50,872 nt of DNA, taken from JBEKCD01 sp050015055 (GTDB lineage Archaea; Thermoproteota; Bathyarchaeia; Bathyarchaeales; Bathycorpusculaceae). The position numbers were made by a program, and so were the translations under genes. Positions 44,302 to 50,872 of the stretch are shown here, one piece after another. The stretch lies in NCBI GenBank assembly GCA_050015055.1, contig JBEKCD010000016.1, positions 1 to 50,872 of the forward strand. Reading direction: 5' to 3'. Every line of letters begins with the position of its first letter. Position 1 is the stretch's first letter. The notes beneath the pieces are model-generated. The model saw only the letters and a list, made by a program, of their open reading frames with translations, ran no database searches and was not told the origin of the DNA.

Positions 44302-44637
44302 TCATAGTTTCTGAGAGCGTGGTCGTGACAAGCTTTCCAGGTATTTGTTGATTTTGGCGATTCCTTCAATTTTTGTTCCGTCATTCATGACAAGCGTTGG
44401 CGTTCTGTTTATTCCGCTCATCTTCGCCTTCAATCTATTCTCGAACGGGCACAAGGAAAGATCCACCAAGTTGAAACTCACGCTTTTGTCCCTGAGATTT
44501 GTCAGCGCTTCCTCATCCTCCAGTGAATAGCTGCTTAACGTGCCTTGGCTTCTGTATCCAGCACTGCAATAGTGACCAAAATTAGGCATGGTATACATGA
44601 CCCGGTCGACTTTTTGCGATTTAACAAAAAGTTGCAT
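44302..44637 (-). CDS. Thioredoxin-fold protein without a CxxC motif
   Basis: 111 residues. The middle has the thioredoxin/glutaredoxin cis-proline strand NRTPTLVMNDGTKIEGI and final helix INKYLES, but the active-site region shows only HYC24SAGYRS, one cysteine. Either a monothiol-like protein or a non-redox member. TTTAACAAAAAG box region upstream. Confidence 0.55.
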   Translation of the reverse strand: MQLFVKSQKVDRVMYTMPNFGHYCSAGYRSQGTLSSYSLEDEEALTNLRDKSVSFNLVDLSLCPFENRLKAKMSGINRTPTLVMNDGTKIEGIAKINKYLESLSRPRSQKL

Positions 44638-44727
44638 AATATTTCACAATTAATGGGCACACAATAATACTTAATCTTTTGCAAAAAGAGCTGTCCTCAG
44701 CTCGCGCATTCGACCTGTTTTATTGTC

Positions 44728-46692
44728 TTACATTTTTTCGGGGGCCAAGATGCCTATCAGGTTGAGGGTGTTCCGAAGCACTATCTTGACTGCCTCTGTC
44801 AGGACAAGCCTCGCGTTGCTTAACCCCTGCGGTTCGGCTCTTATCACTGGAAACGCGTTGTAAAACGTGTTGAACTTGTCTGCCAAAGAATTTGCGAAGT
44901 CAGCGATGAGGCTCGGTTTGAGGTATTCCGCTGCTTCCGTGAAAGTGTCCGGGAAGCTGGCTAATGTCAAGATTATTTCGTGTTCCAGCTTCTCATTCAG
45001 CAGTTCGAATGCTGGTTCTCCTGTTTTTTCAGGGGCTTTCCTCAGGATGCTGCATGCTCTGGCGTGGGTGTATTGAATGTAGGGTGCGCTGTTCTTCTCG
45101 AAGTTCAGCACTCGGTCCCAGGTGAAAACTACAGGTTTCGAAATGTCAACTTCGACGAGCGCGTAGCGGACGGCGCCCAAGCCGACAAAGTCAGCGATTT
45201 CCTGTTTCTCCTTTTCTGACAGTTGTGGTGAGCGCTTCGAAACTTCTTCGTATGCTCGTCTTACAGCTTCGTCCATGACTTCGTCCAGAGTTATGTAGCG
45301 TCCTCTTCGGCTGGACATCTTGTAGCCTGGAAGAGTTACCAAGTTGTAGGCGAAGTGAATCAGGTTGTCCGCTATCTTGCCGTAGCCCAGGGCGTGTAAG
45401 GCTATTTTCAATTGCAGTTGAGCAAGACTCTGCTCCATGCCAATAACGTTGATGACTCTTTCAGCTCTTTCAAACTTCCACAAGGTGTAGGCCGCGTCCC
45501 TTGTGGTGTAAAGCGTTGTGCCGTCTGCACGACCAAGCGTCAAGGATGGAACTTCGTGGCCTTCTCTTATGCCGAGTTTGGCCCAAAGCCCCTGTTGCGT
45601 GACGACCTTTTCAGCGTCGAACTCTAAGACGCCGCCTTCAGCGTGAGTGTAGGGTGACTGTTTGAGTTTCTGGAAAACCTCGTTCACGTGTCCGCTCCAA
45701 ACAAAGTCGCTCTCCCAGTCCCACGAGTCGAATGAAACGTCGATTCTGCCCAGCGTCTCCCTGAACCCTTTCAGGCACATCTCGCTGACCTGTCGGATTA
45801 GCTGTTTGGCCTTCTCTTCCTTCAACTCGTAAGCCTTGTTCAATATCTTTATAGACTCTTCAGGATTCTTGTCCTTAACAATTCTATCCAGCAGTTCCTC
45901 GAAGAGAGTCGGATACTTGTCCTTCAGCTCCGCGGCGATGGAAACCCAATCGTCCAAGTCCCTCGTGATTTTGGCGATTTCCTCCGCGGCCGAAACGGTT
46001 TTCGCGTTTTCAAGCTCCTTCTTCAGCCGGTTTATTTCAACGAGGCAACTTGTGACAGTGTAGATTCTGCCGATGAACTGGTCAGGCTTGCCTTCTGGTT
46101 TGGGCTTTCCCAGTTTTTCGTAGCCGTAGGCGATGACTGAGGTCTGGCGGCCTACGTCGTCAATGTAGAAGTGGCGGCTCACAGTGTGACCTCTGTTTCT
46201 GAGGAGGCGAGAAAGGGTGTCGCCTAGCACGGGGTTTCTGGCCGTTCCAATGGTGAGAGGGTGAAGAGGGTTTGCGCTCGTGTGTTCAACGATGATTTTC
46301 AAAGGCTCCTCCGTCTTGACGAAGCCATATCCAGCGTCCAAACTTCTGGCAGATTCAAGGGTCAACGCCGAGAACTTGGCGAAGTCAACGTGAAAATTAA
46401 CGTAGCCTCCTCCTGCAGCGCCAACACTGCTTATCAGAGAAAACTCAGAAGGGTCTACGGCCTTGGCAAACCGTTCAGCCAGCGCTAAAGGCTTCTCTCC
46501 CAGTTTCTTAGCGAGCTCAAAACACAATGAGGAAGCTAGTTGTCCAAACTCGGGGTTCGGGGGCTTCTCTATCGCCAAGTTGCCGATATGGATTTCTGGA
46601 AACAGCTTCCTGAAAGCAAAGGCCAGGCTCTCCTCACACTCTTTTCGGAACACTGCGAAAGGATTCTCTGCAACAGGTGACGCTTTTTTCAT
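44728..46692 (-). CDS. argS: Arginyl-tRNA synthetase
   Basis: 654 residues; class I enzyme charging tRNA-Arg. HIGH-like signature HPLTIGTARN (near 140), second signature KMSSRRG, N-terminal anticodon-recognition additional domain, and the C-terminal DALR-type alpha bundle (APYIQYTHARACSILRK, then LAEFPVIRA). Archaeal-length. Stop TAA in a T-rich region (44638-44727). Faces hdac-family gene at 46780 divergently. Confidence 0.95.
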   Translation of the reverse strand: MKKASPVAENPFAVFRKECEESLAFAFRKLFPEIHIGNLAIEKPPNPEFGQLASSLCFELAKKLGEKPLALAERFAKAVDPSEFSLISSVGAAGGGYVNFHVDFAKFSALTLESARSLDAGYGFVKTEEPLKIIVEHTSANPLHPLTIGTARNPVLGDTLSRLLRNRGHTVSRHFYIDDVGRQTSVIAYGYEKLGKPKPEGKPDQFIGRIYTVTSCLVEINRLKKELENAKTVSAAEEIAKITRDLDDWVSIAAELKDKYPTLFEELLDRIVKDKNPEESIKILNKAYELKEEKAKQLIRQVSEMCLKGFRETLGRIDVSFDSWDWESDFVWSGHVNEVFQKLKQSPYTHAEGGVLEFDAEKVVTQQGLWAKLGIREGHEVPSLTLGRADGTTLYTTRDAAYTLWKFERAERVINVIGMEQSLAQLQLKIALHALGYGKIADNLIHFAYNLVTLPGYKMSSRRGRYITLDEVMDEAVRRAYEEVSKRSPQLSEKEKQEIADFVGLGAVRYALVEVDISKPVVFTWDRVLNFEKNSAPYIQYTHARACSILRKAPEKTGEPAFELLNEKLEHEIILTLASFPDTFTEAAEYLKPSLIADFANSLADKFNTFYNAFPVIRAEPQGLSNARLVLTEAVKIVLRNTLNLIGILAPEKM

Positions 46693-46728
46693 TTTGTTGA
46701 AGGTTCTCCAGCAGTCTAAGAGATGAGG

Positions 46729-46738
46729 TTATATTTTA
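46729..46738 (+). promoter_or_regulatory. TATA box for histone-deacetylase-like gene
   Basis: TTATATTTTA about 42-51 bases before ATG 46780, so the earlier ATG at 46723 lies upstream of the promoter and is rejected. Confidence 0.55.
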
Positions 46739-46779
46739 ATCTGAAAAATATCAACCTATCTGAAAATGGGTGCACAGCT

Positions 46780-47622
46780 ATGAGAACGAAATTCGTGTTT
46801 TCGGAGAAGTGTCTAGGCTACGGATCCTGGCACGTTGAAGGACCTGAAAGGGTCAGGAAAGCACATGAAATCCTGAGCGGCAAAGGCTACGAGTTCTTGA
46901 AGCCAGAACCAGCGTCAGAAGACGACTTGCTCAAGGTACACGACCACGAGTACCTGTGGGCTGTCAAGAAAGGACTGGTCGAGGACGGCGACACCCCGGC
47001 CTATGACAACATTTTCGAGTACGCAAGACTCTCGGCCGGAGCAGCCATCCTGGCCGCAAAAATCAAGGGGTTCTCGCTCATGCGTCCGCCTGGCCACCAC
47101 GCGGGAAGGACCGGAATAGCGTTAGGCGCCGCCACCAGGGGGTTCTGCTATTTCAACAACATAGCCATAGCCGTGAAAAGCCTAGACAAACCCACGCTGA
47201 TCTTGGACATCGACGGACATCACGGAAACGGAACCCAAGAAATCTTCCAAGGCGACAAACAAGTAACGTACGTCTCTTTGCATAGGCACCCGAACTATCC
47301 TGGCACAGGCAAAGTCTCCCAGGGAAACTGCCATAACTATCCTCTGCCACGAGATTGTGGAGACACCTATTACGTAAGGACTCTCGACAAAGCGTTAGGC
47401 ACCGTTGATATCGACAGGTTTGAAGTCGTGGGTGTTTCCGCAGGGTTTGACACGCACGACGGAGACTTAGCTTCACTTGGCCTGACGGCGAAAGGTTACA
47501 GGGCGATTGGAGAAAGGATTGGATCTCTAAAGAAGCCCACTTTCTTCGCCCTAGAAGGCGGCTATGAGGGTGAGAACGTGGGGAATGACATAGATCAACT
47601 TGTCAGGGGCTTTGAAGCCTAG
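46780..47622 (+). CDS. Histone deacetylase/AcuC-family zinc hydrolase
   Basis: 280 residues. RPPGHHAGR (102-110), zinc ligands D145 and H147 in DIDGHHGNG, and the third ligand in SAGFDTHDGD are complete. ATG with GGGTG seven bases upstream. Could deacetylate acetylated proteins, acetyl-CoA-related compounds, or acetylpolyamines; specificity cannot be told. Confidence 0.9.
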   Translation: MRTKFVFSEKCLGYGSWHVEGPERVRKAHEILSGKGYEFLKPEPASEDDLLKVHDHEYLWAVKKGLVEDGDTPAYDNIFEYARLSAGAAILAAKIKGFSLMRPPGHHAGRTGIALGAATRGFCYFNNIAIAVKSLDKPTLILDIDGHHGNGTQEIFQGDKQVTYVSLHRHPNYPGTGKVSQGNCHNYPLPRDCGDTYYVRTLDKALGTVDIDRFEVVGVSAGFDTHDGDLASLGLTAKGYRAIGERIGSLKKPTFFALEGGYEGENVGNDIDQLVRGFEA

Positions 47623-47676
47623 CCGCTACCCTTCGAAACGGATGCAACGAGCCAAAAGGAGACTCTGAGACGGACA

Positions 47677-48480
47677 CTATCTGATGAGTCTTCTTTTCAT
47701 CAGGTTTATGGCCAGAACGAAAAAGACCGGTGTCACTGCCGCTATCCACACGAGACTCGGAATAAAGGATAGCTCCCCGCTGCCGAAAATCGACCATCTG
47801 GTCAAGTTCACAGTGTGCGTCAACGGCAGAACCGCCTGGGCAAATATCTGAAGAGGCCGAGGAAGCAGTGTTAATGGAAAGAAGGTGCTGCTGAGCAAGA
47901 ACATTGGAGTTATGAAAAGATACTGCGGGTAATTGAAGAAATCTATGTTCGGCGCCAGCGCCGTGAAGCAGAGCCCGATTGCCGAGAACATCAGTCCAGC
48001 GAAGAAGGCCACCGGTAGAACCAGCAAGAATAGAGGACTCGAGATCAATCCGAAGGCGGCTACGACGCCCAAGACTATGGCGCCACCGACGAGACTTCGA
48101 GTAGCGCCCCACAGTATCTCGCCTGCAATGACCTCTTCGATGCTTATCGGCGTCGCTATGATGGCGTCGAAGGTCCTCTGATAGTACATGCGAACGAATG
48201 AGCCGTACGTGCACTCAAAGAACGAGGAGTACATGATAGTTATCGACACCAAGGCGGGCGCCAAGAACTGTATGTACGATTGGCCTTCTATTGACTGTGT
48301 GATTAGCGCTCCCAAGCCGGTGCCCATGGCGGCGAGATAGAAGATGGGTTCGAGCAGGGGAGGGAAAAAGTTCGTCTTGAAGGTTTTCATGAAGACGTCA
48401 AAGTTTCGCCGCCAGACCTTCCACACCCTATAGGTCAGTTCAGGCAGTCCGAAACCCTCAGATTTCTGCGAAGCCGTCAC
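47677..48480 (-). CDS. ABC-2 type transporter permease
   Basis: 267 residues, six membrane helices (for example YLAAMGTGLGALI, ALVSITIMYSSFFECTY, LIGVFFALAI), the DrrB/NodJ shape. Overlaps the ATPase gene by 4 bases (ATGA), so translated with it. Exports lipids, drugs or polysaccharide; cargo unknown. Confidence 0.88.
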   Translation of the reverse strand: MTASQKSEGFGLPELTYRVWKVWRRNFDVFMKTFKTNFFPPLLEPIFYLAAMGTGLGALITQSIEGQSYIQFLAPALVSITIMYSSFFECTYGSFVRMYYQRTFDAIIATPISIEEVIAGEILWGATRSLVGGAIVLGVVAAFGLISSPLFLLVLPVAFFAGLMFSAIGLCFTALAPNIDFFNYPQYLFITPMFLLSSTFFPLTLLPRPLQIFAQAVLPLTHTVNLTRWSIFGSGELSFIPSLVWIAAVTPVFFVLAINLMKRRLIR

Positions 48481-49394
48481 TCTCTCAGTTTCCTCCCTGT
48501 CAATTTCAAGAAGACATCCTCCAGGTTAGCGGCGCGAACTGCAGCACCCTTCGTTGGAAAACTCTCGAGAAAGCTCGTGAAAACCCCGTGAGGTTGACTT
48601 GTGAACACGTGAATTCTTTCGCCCACGACGTCAAGTCTTGCCTCTGGGAATTTTTCTTTGAGCATGTTCATCACTTTTTCGTCATAGTCGACTTCCAGAA
48701 CTTCCTCTCCAGCGTGTTTCTTAACGAGATCGACGGGTGCGCCTTCTTCGATGATCTTGCCGCTGTCCATGATGAGCGTTCGGTCGCAAAGCTCAGCCGC
48801 TTCATCCATGTAATGCGTGGTTAAGATTATGGTGACGCCCTGCTTCTTCAAGCTTCTAATCTTGTCCCATATCAAATGCCTGGCCTGCGGATCAAGACCC
48901 GTAGTCGGCTCATCCAATAGGAGAACCTGCGGCTCGTTAATCAACGCCCTAGCCAATATGAGCCGCCTTTTCATTCCGGTTGACAGTTGGTCGATGACGA
49001 CGTTTCGCTTTTCTTCCAGCTGAGAAAACTTGAGCAAGTTCTCCGCGCGTTTCAGAGCCTCAGACTTCGGGATGTCAAAATATCGAGCGTACACGAGAAG
49101 GTTCGTTATGGTTGTAAAGTCCGGGTCAAGGTTCTCTTCCTGAGGAGCAACGCCTATCATCTTTTTTATTTCCCTGGACTTTTCAGAGACGCTCATACCT
49201 GCCACAGCCAAGCTGCCCGAAGTCAAGGGCAGGACACAGTGAATCATCTTGATGGTTGTCGTTTTCCCCGCGCCGTTAGGCCCGAGGAAACCACAACATT
49301 CACCCTTAAAAACTTCAAAGTCTATGTTGTCCACCGCCAGGAAATCGTCGTACTTTTTCGTCAGACCCTCCGCTCTGATGAGGACTTCAGGCAT
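48477..49394 (-). CDS. ABC transporter ATPase (DrrA-like)
   Basis: 305 residues. Walker A GPNGAGKTTTIKM, Q-loop QEENL, signature LSTGMKRRLILARAL, Walker B LLLDEPTTGLDP, H-loop TTHYMDEAA. The C-terminal extension (EKFPEARLDVVGERIHVF) is that of exporter-type DrrA/CcmA proteins. ATG 49394 with GGAATGGGA upstream. First gene of the ABC-2 pair. Confidence 0.92.
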   Translation of the reverse strand: MPEVLIRAEGLTKKYDDFLAVDNIDFEVFKGECCGFLGPNGAGKTTTIKMIHCVLPLTSGSLAVAGMSVSEKSREIKKMIGVAPQEENLDPDFTTITNLLVYARYFDIPKSEALKRAENLLKFSQLEEKRNVVIDQLSTGMKRRLILARALINEPQVLLLDEPTTGLDPQARHLIWDKIRSLKKQGVTIILTTHYMDEAAELCDRTLIMDSGKIIEEGAPVDLVKKHAGEEVLEVDYDEKVMNMLKEKFPEARLDVVGERIHVFTSQPHGVFTSFLESFPTKGAAVRAANLEDVFLKLTGRKLRE

Positions 49395-49483
49395 CGTTCC
49401 CATTCCAACCCATAATACCAAATAGTTTCTTAAGAAAATTCCTTTTTTGTCTGAACACCAGTCGGGTACGCTCCGCGTGATTT

Positions 49484-49562
49484 TGGCGGGCCCGCAGGGA
49501 TTTGAACCCTGGATCTCCGGCTCCGCAGGCCAGCGTCCTAATCCAGCCTAGACTACGGGCCC
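49484..49562 (-). tRNA. tRNA-Arg (GCG anticodon) with encoded CCA
   Basis: Cloverleaf folds cleanly: acceptor GGGCCCG/CGGGCCC, D arm GTCT...GGAC, anticodon stem CTGGC/GCCGG with loop CTGCGGA (anticodon GCG), T arm CAGGG TTCAAAT CCCTG, discriminator G, and CCA encoded. The integrase reading frame runs through it on the opposite strand. Confidence 0.95.
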
Positions 49563-50500
49563 ACTCGGATACTGGTCTAGAGAAGCAAATAAAACCTGTC
49601 CCACTAGACGCAGAACGAACCATACTAGACACCGTAACAGCCCTAAGAAACAATGGAAGAACAGAAACAACATACAAACAGGCAAACTACAAGCTTAGAG
49701 AAATAGCGAGAAACTGCAACATCAACGACCCCGAAGAAGTCAAAGGCTACATAGCTACCGCCAAGAACCAAAAAACGAAAGAACCACTCAGCGAAGAAAG
49801 TAAAAACAAATTAGCCTACATATACGACAAATACTGCAAAGCCCAGAAAATAGTTTGGGAGAAGCCCTTTTACAAAGTCGAAGAAAAGACGCCGCTCATC
49901 CCAAGCTCCGAAAACATCAACATAATTCTAAACAACGCCACTAAACGCTACACAGTAATCTTCCAACTTTTAATAGAACTAGGAGCAGAAGGACACGAAC
50001 TAGAAAAAGTCACACAATCAGACATAGACGCAGAGCAGGGAATAATCAGGCTAAGAGGATGTAAAGGCCACGCATCAGGAACATACAAACTCAAAGCCCG
50101 CACAGCCGAAATGCTCAGAATATACCTACACAAGAACCCGCAAGAACACCCATTCCCAACATCAAAAATAATGGGTGACGTATGGAGAGAAACAAGAAGA
50201 AGAGGAGCCAAAAAACTATGCAAACCCGAACTAGACAAAATCCCACTAAAAAGCCTCAGAAACTACTCAGGAGCACAATTCTACTACAAACTACCCGACC
50301 CTATAGCAGTAATGCGCCACCTCAGACACAAAAAACTAGAGACAACAATGCACTACCTAAGAGGAATAACACTAGGCGAAGAAGAGGAATACATAGTCAA
50401 AGGAGCCACCAACACCAAAGAGGCCACCGACCTACTAGAGCACGGTTTCACATACCAAACAACAATCGAAGGAACACAACTATTCCGCAAACGCAAATAA
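49502..50500 (+). CDS. Tyrosine recombinase (integrase) fragment overlapping the tRNA-Arg
   Basis: 332-residue open frame whose first 21 codons are antisense to the tRNA gene; no ATG, GTG or TTG follows until deep in the protein. After the tRNA, a core-binding helical domain (SDTGLEKQ...NYKLREIARN) and a catalytic domain (IRLRGCKGH, PLKSLRNYSGAQFYY, RHLRHKKLETTMHYLR with the nucleophile tyrosine). The first active-site Arg position reads GAEGHEL, with Glu in place of Arg, so activity is doubtful. A-rich codon use unlike neighbours fits mobile origin. Resembles the C-terminal half of SSV-type integrases split on integration. Confidence 0.8.
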   Translation: MNPGSPAPQASVLIQPRLRAHSDTGLEKQIKPVPLDAERTILDTVTALRNNGRTETTYKQANYKLREIARNCNINDPEEVKGYIATAKNQKTKEPLSEESKNKLAYIYDKYCKAQKIVWEKPFYKVEEKTPLIPSSENINIILNNATKRYTVIFQLLIELGAEGHELEKVTQSDIDAEQGIIRLRGCKGHASGTYKLKARTAEMLRIYLHKNPQEHPFPTSKIMGDVWRETRRRGAKKLCKPELDKIPLKSLRNYSGAQFYYKLPDPIAVMRHLRHKKLETTMHYLRGITLGEEEEYIVKGATNTKEATDLLEHGFTYQTTIEGTQLFRKRK

Positions 50501-50765
50501 CATATACCCCCCTTTTTCTTAGTCAATGACAGACTAATCCGTTTATCGCTCATCCGCTTCGCGTCTTCGCTCACTCCCAACGACGAGAAAACAAAATTAT
50601 CCGAGCAATATCACGGGCGCTACAGCAACAACGGCAGCAACAATTCTATAGCGATTCAACCTTTGCCACCAAAAACACGATAGACCAGCCAACCTTATAA
50701 AAAGCGCGCGCTTGACAACGATTAAATACGGGCAGGACAAACACAGTCTAAGCCGAAGTAGTTTC
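50501..50765. other. Intergenic stretch after the integrase
   Basis: About 265 bases with no gene seen. A CCCCCCTTTTTCTT stretch just after the stop may terminate the integrase; a GCGCGCGC motif lies near 50704. Confidence 0.5.
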
Positions 50766-50785
50766 CCCCGGAGCAAGCTCCGGGG
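50766..50785 (-). repeat. Hairpin at the end of an IS200/IS605-type element
   Basis: An 8-base-pair stem with loop CAAG. It lies two bases beyond the stop of the transposase fragment, where IS200/IS605 elements keep the subterminal hairpin recognised by TnpA. Confidence 0.65.
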
Positions 50786-50787
50786 CT

Positions 50788-50872
50788 CTACGGTAGGGCT
50801 TCTTGTTGTTCTTCTCGTATGTACTGTCTGACGGCGTCAAGGTTTAGCCCGCCTACTGTGTTAACGCAGTAT
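50788..50872 (-). mobile_element. tnpA: C-terminus of an IS200/IS605-type TnpA transposase
   Basis: The last 27 codons, YCVNTVGGLNLDAVRQYIRE and onward to the stop, match the C-terminal strand-helix (F.V.T.G....V+.YI..Q) of TnpA Y1 transposases. The rest of the element is beyond the window. Identification rests on this short pattern plus the hairpin. Confidence 0.6.

Noticed and set aside
47603..48214. 203-codon minus-strand open frame inside the ABC permease region
   Set aside because: Out-of-frame shadow; rich in Arg, His and Ser with no membrane pattern, while the other frame encodes a clear ABC-2 permease.
49387..49677. Minus-strand open frame covering the tRNA-Arg
   Set aside because: It translates the sense strand of the tRNA (a GFKSL-type peptide), a common artefact over tRNA genes.
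1..50872. CRISPR array
   Set aside because: No regularly spaced identical repeats of 24-40 bases were seen; the repeats at 29.5 kb are only two units and imperfect.

Overview
The window is archaeal and most resembles a TACK-type lineage, perhaps a Bathyarchaeia relative (lineage is inference). Evidence: archaeal phosphoglycerate kinase, CTP-dependent riboflavin kinase, ADP-forming acetyl-CoA synthetase alpha subunit, deoxyhypusine synthase, ThyX, a CofE-like F420 ligase, GH57 glycosidases, TATA-box promoters, and GGTGA-type ribosome binding sites. No rRNA, CRISPR array or replication origin was seen.

Layout. 0-10 kb: the tail of glutamate dehydrogenase, a large unknown ribbon-helix-helix protein, a gap-pgk glycolytic operon with a bacterial-type GAPDH, a gcvH plus FAD-disulfide oxidoreductase pair, a methyltransferase and a membrane-bound winged-helix regulator. 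10-21.5 kb: a dense alpha-glucan locus with three GH57 enzymes, three full-length GT-B (GT4-like) glycosyltransferases, two half glycosyltransferases lacking the donor domain, two separate winged-helix proteins (one with a DUF5752-like domain) and a GH15 glucoamylase. 21.9-29.9 kb: a loose accessory region with a beta-helix/dockerin surface protein, a frameshifted acetyltransferase, very small genes, zinc ribbons, MsrB, a LigB-like protein, a ZIP transporter and a long non-coding stretch with repeats. 29.9-49.4 kb: housekeeping genes including inositol-phosphate synthase, riboflavin kinase, the thyX-cofE-like-acdA operon, an HtpX protease with an EF-hand, a split RimK-like pair, malate dehydrogenase with two deoxyhypusine synthase paralogs, ArgS, an HDAC-family enzyme and an ABC-2 exporter. 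49.4-50.9 kb: a tRNA-Arg overlapped by an integrase fragment, then the end of an IS200/IS605-type element.

The most striking part is the alpha-glucan locus. One operon plan occurs twice on the minus strand: winged-helix regulator, half glycosyltransferase, full glycosyltransferase, each meeting a plus-strand GH57 gene tail to tail. A third unit holds the same parts in fused form: a glycosyltransferase with a C-terminal winged helix, convergent with a GH57 carrying a C-terminal DUF5752-like domain. These fusions suggest that the free-standing regulators and half-transferases work directly with the enzymes. It looks like a locally controlled glucan synthesis and breakdown system related to the glycogen/amylase/glucoamylase cluster of methanogens, but expanded and with regulatory parts I do not recognise from described systems.
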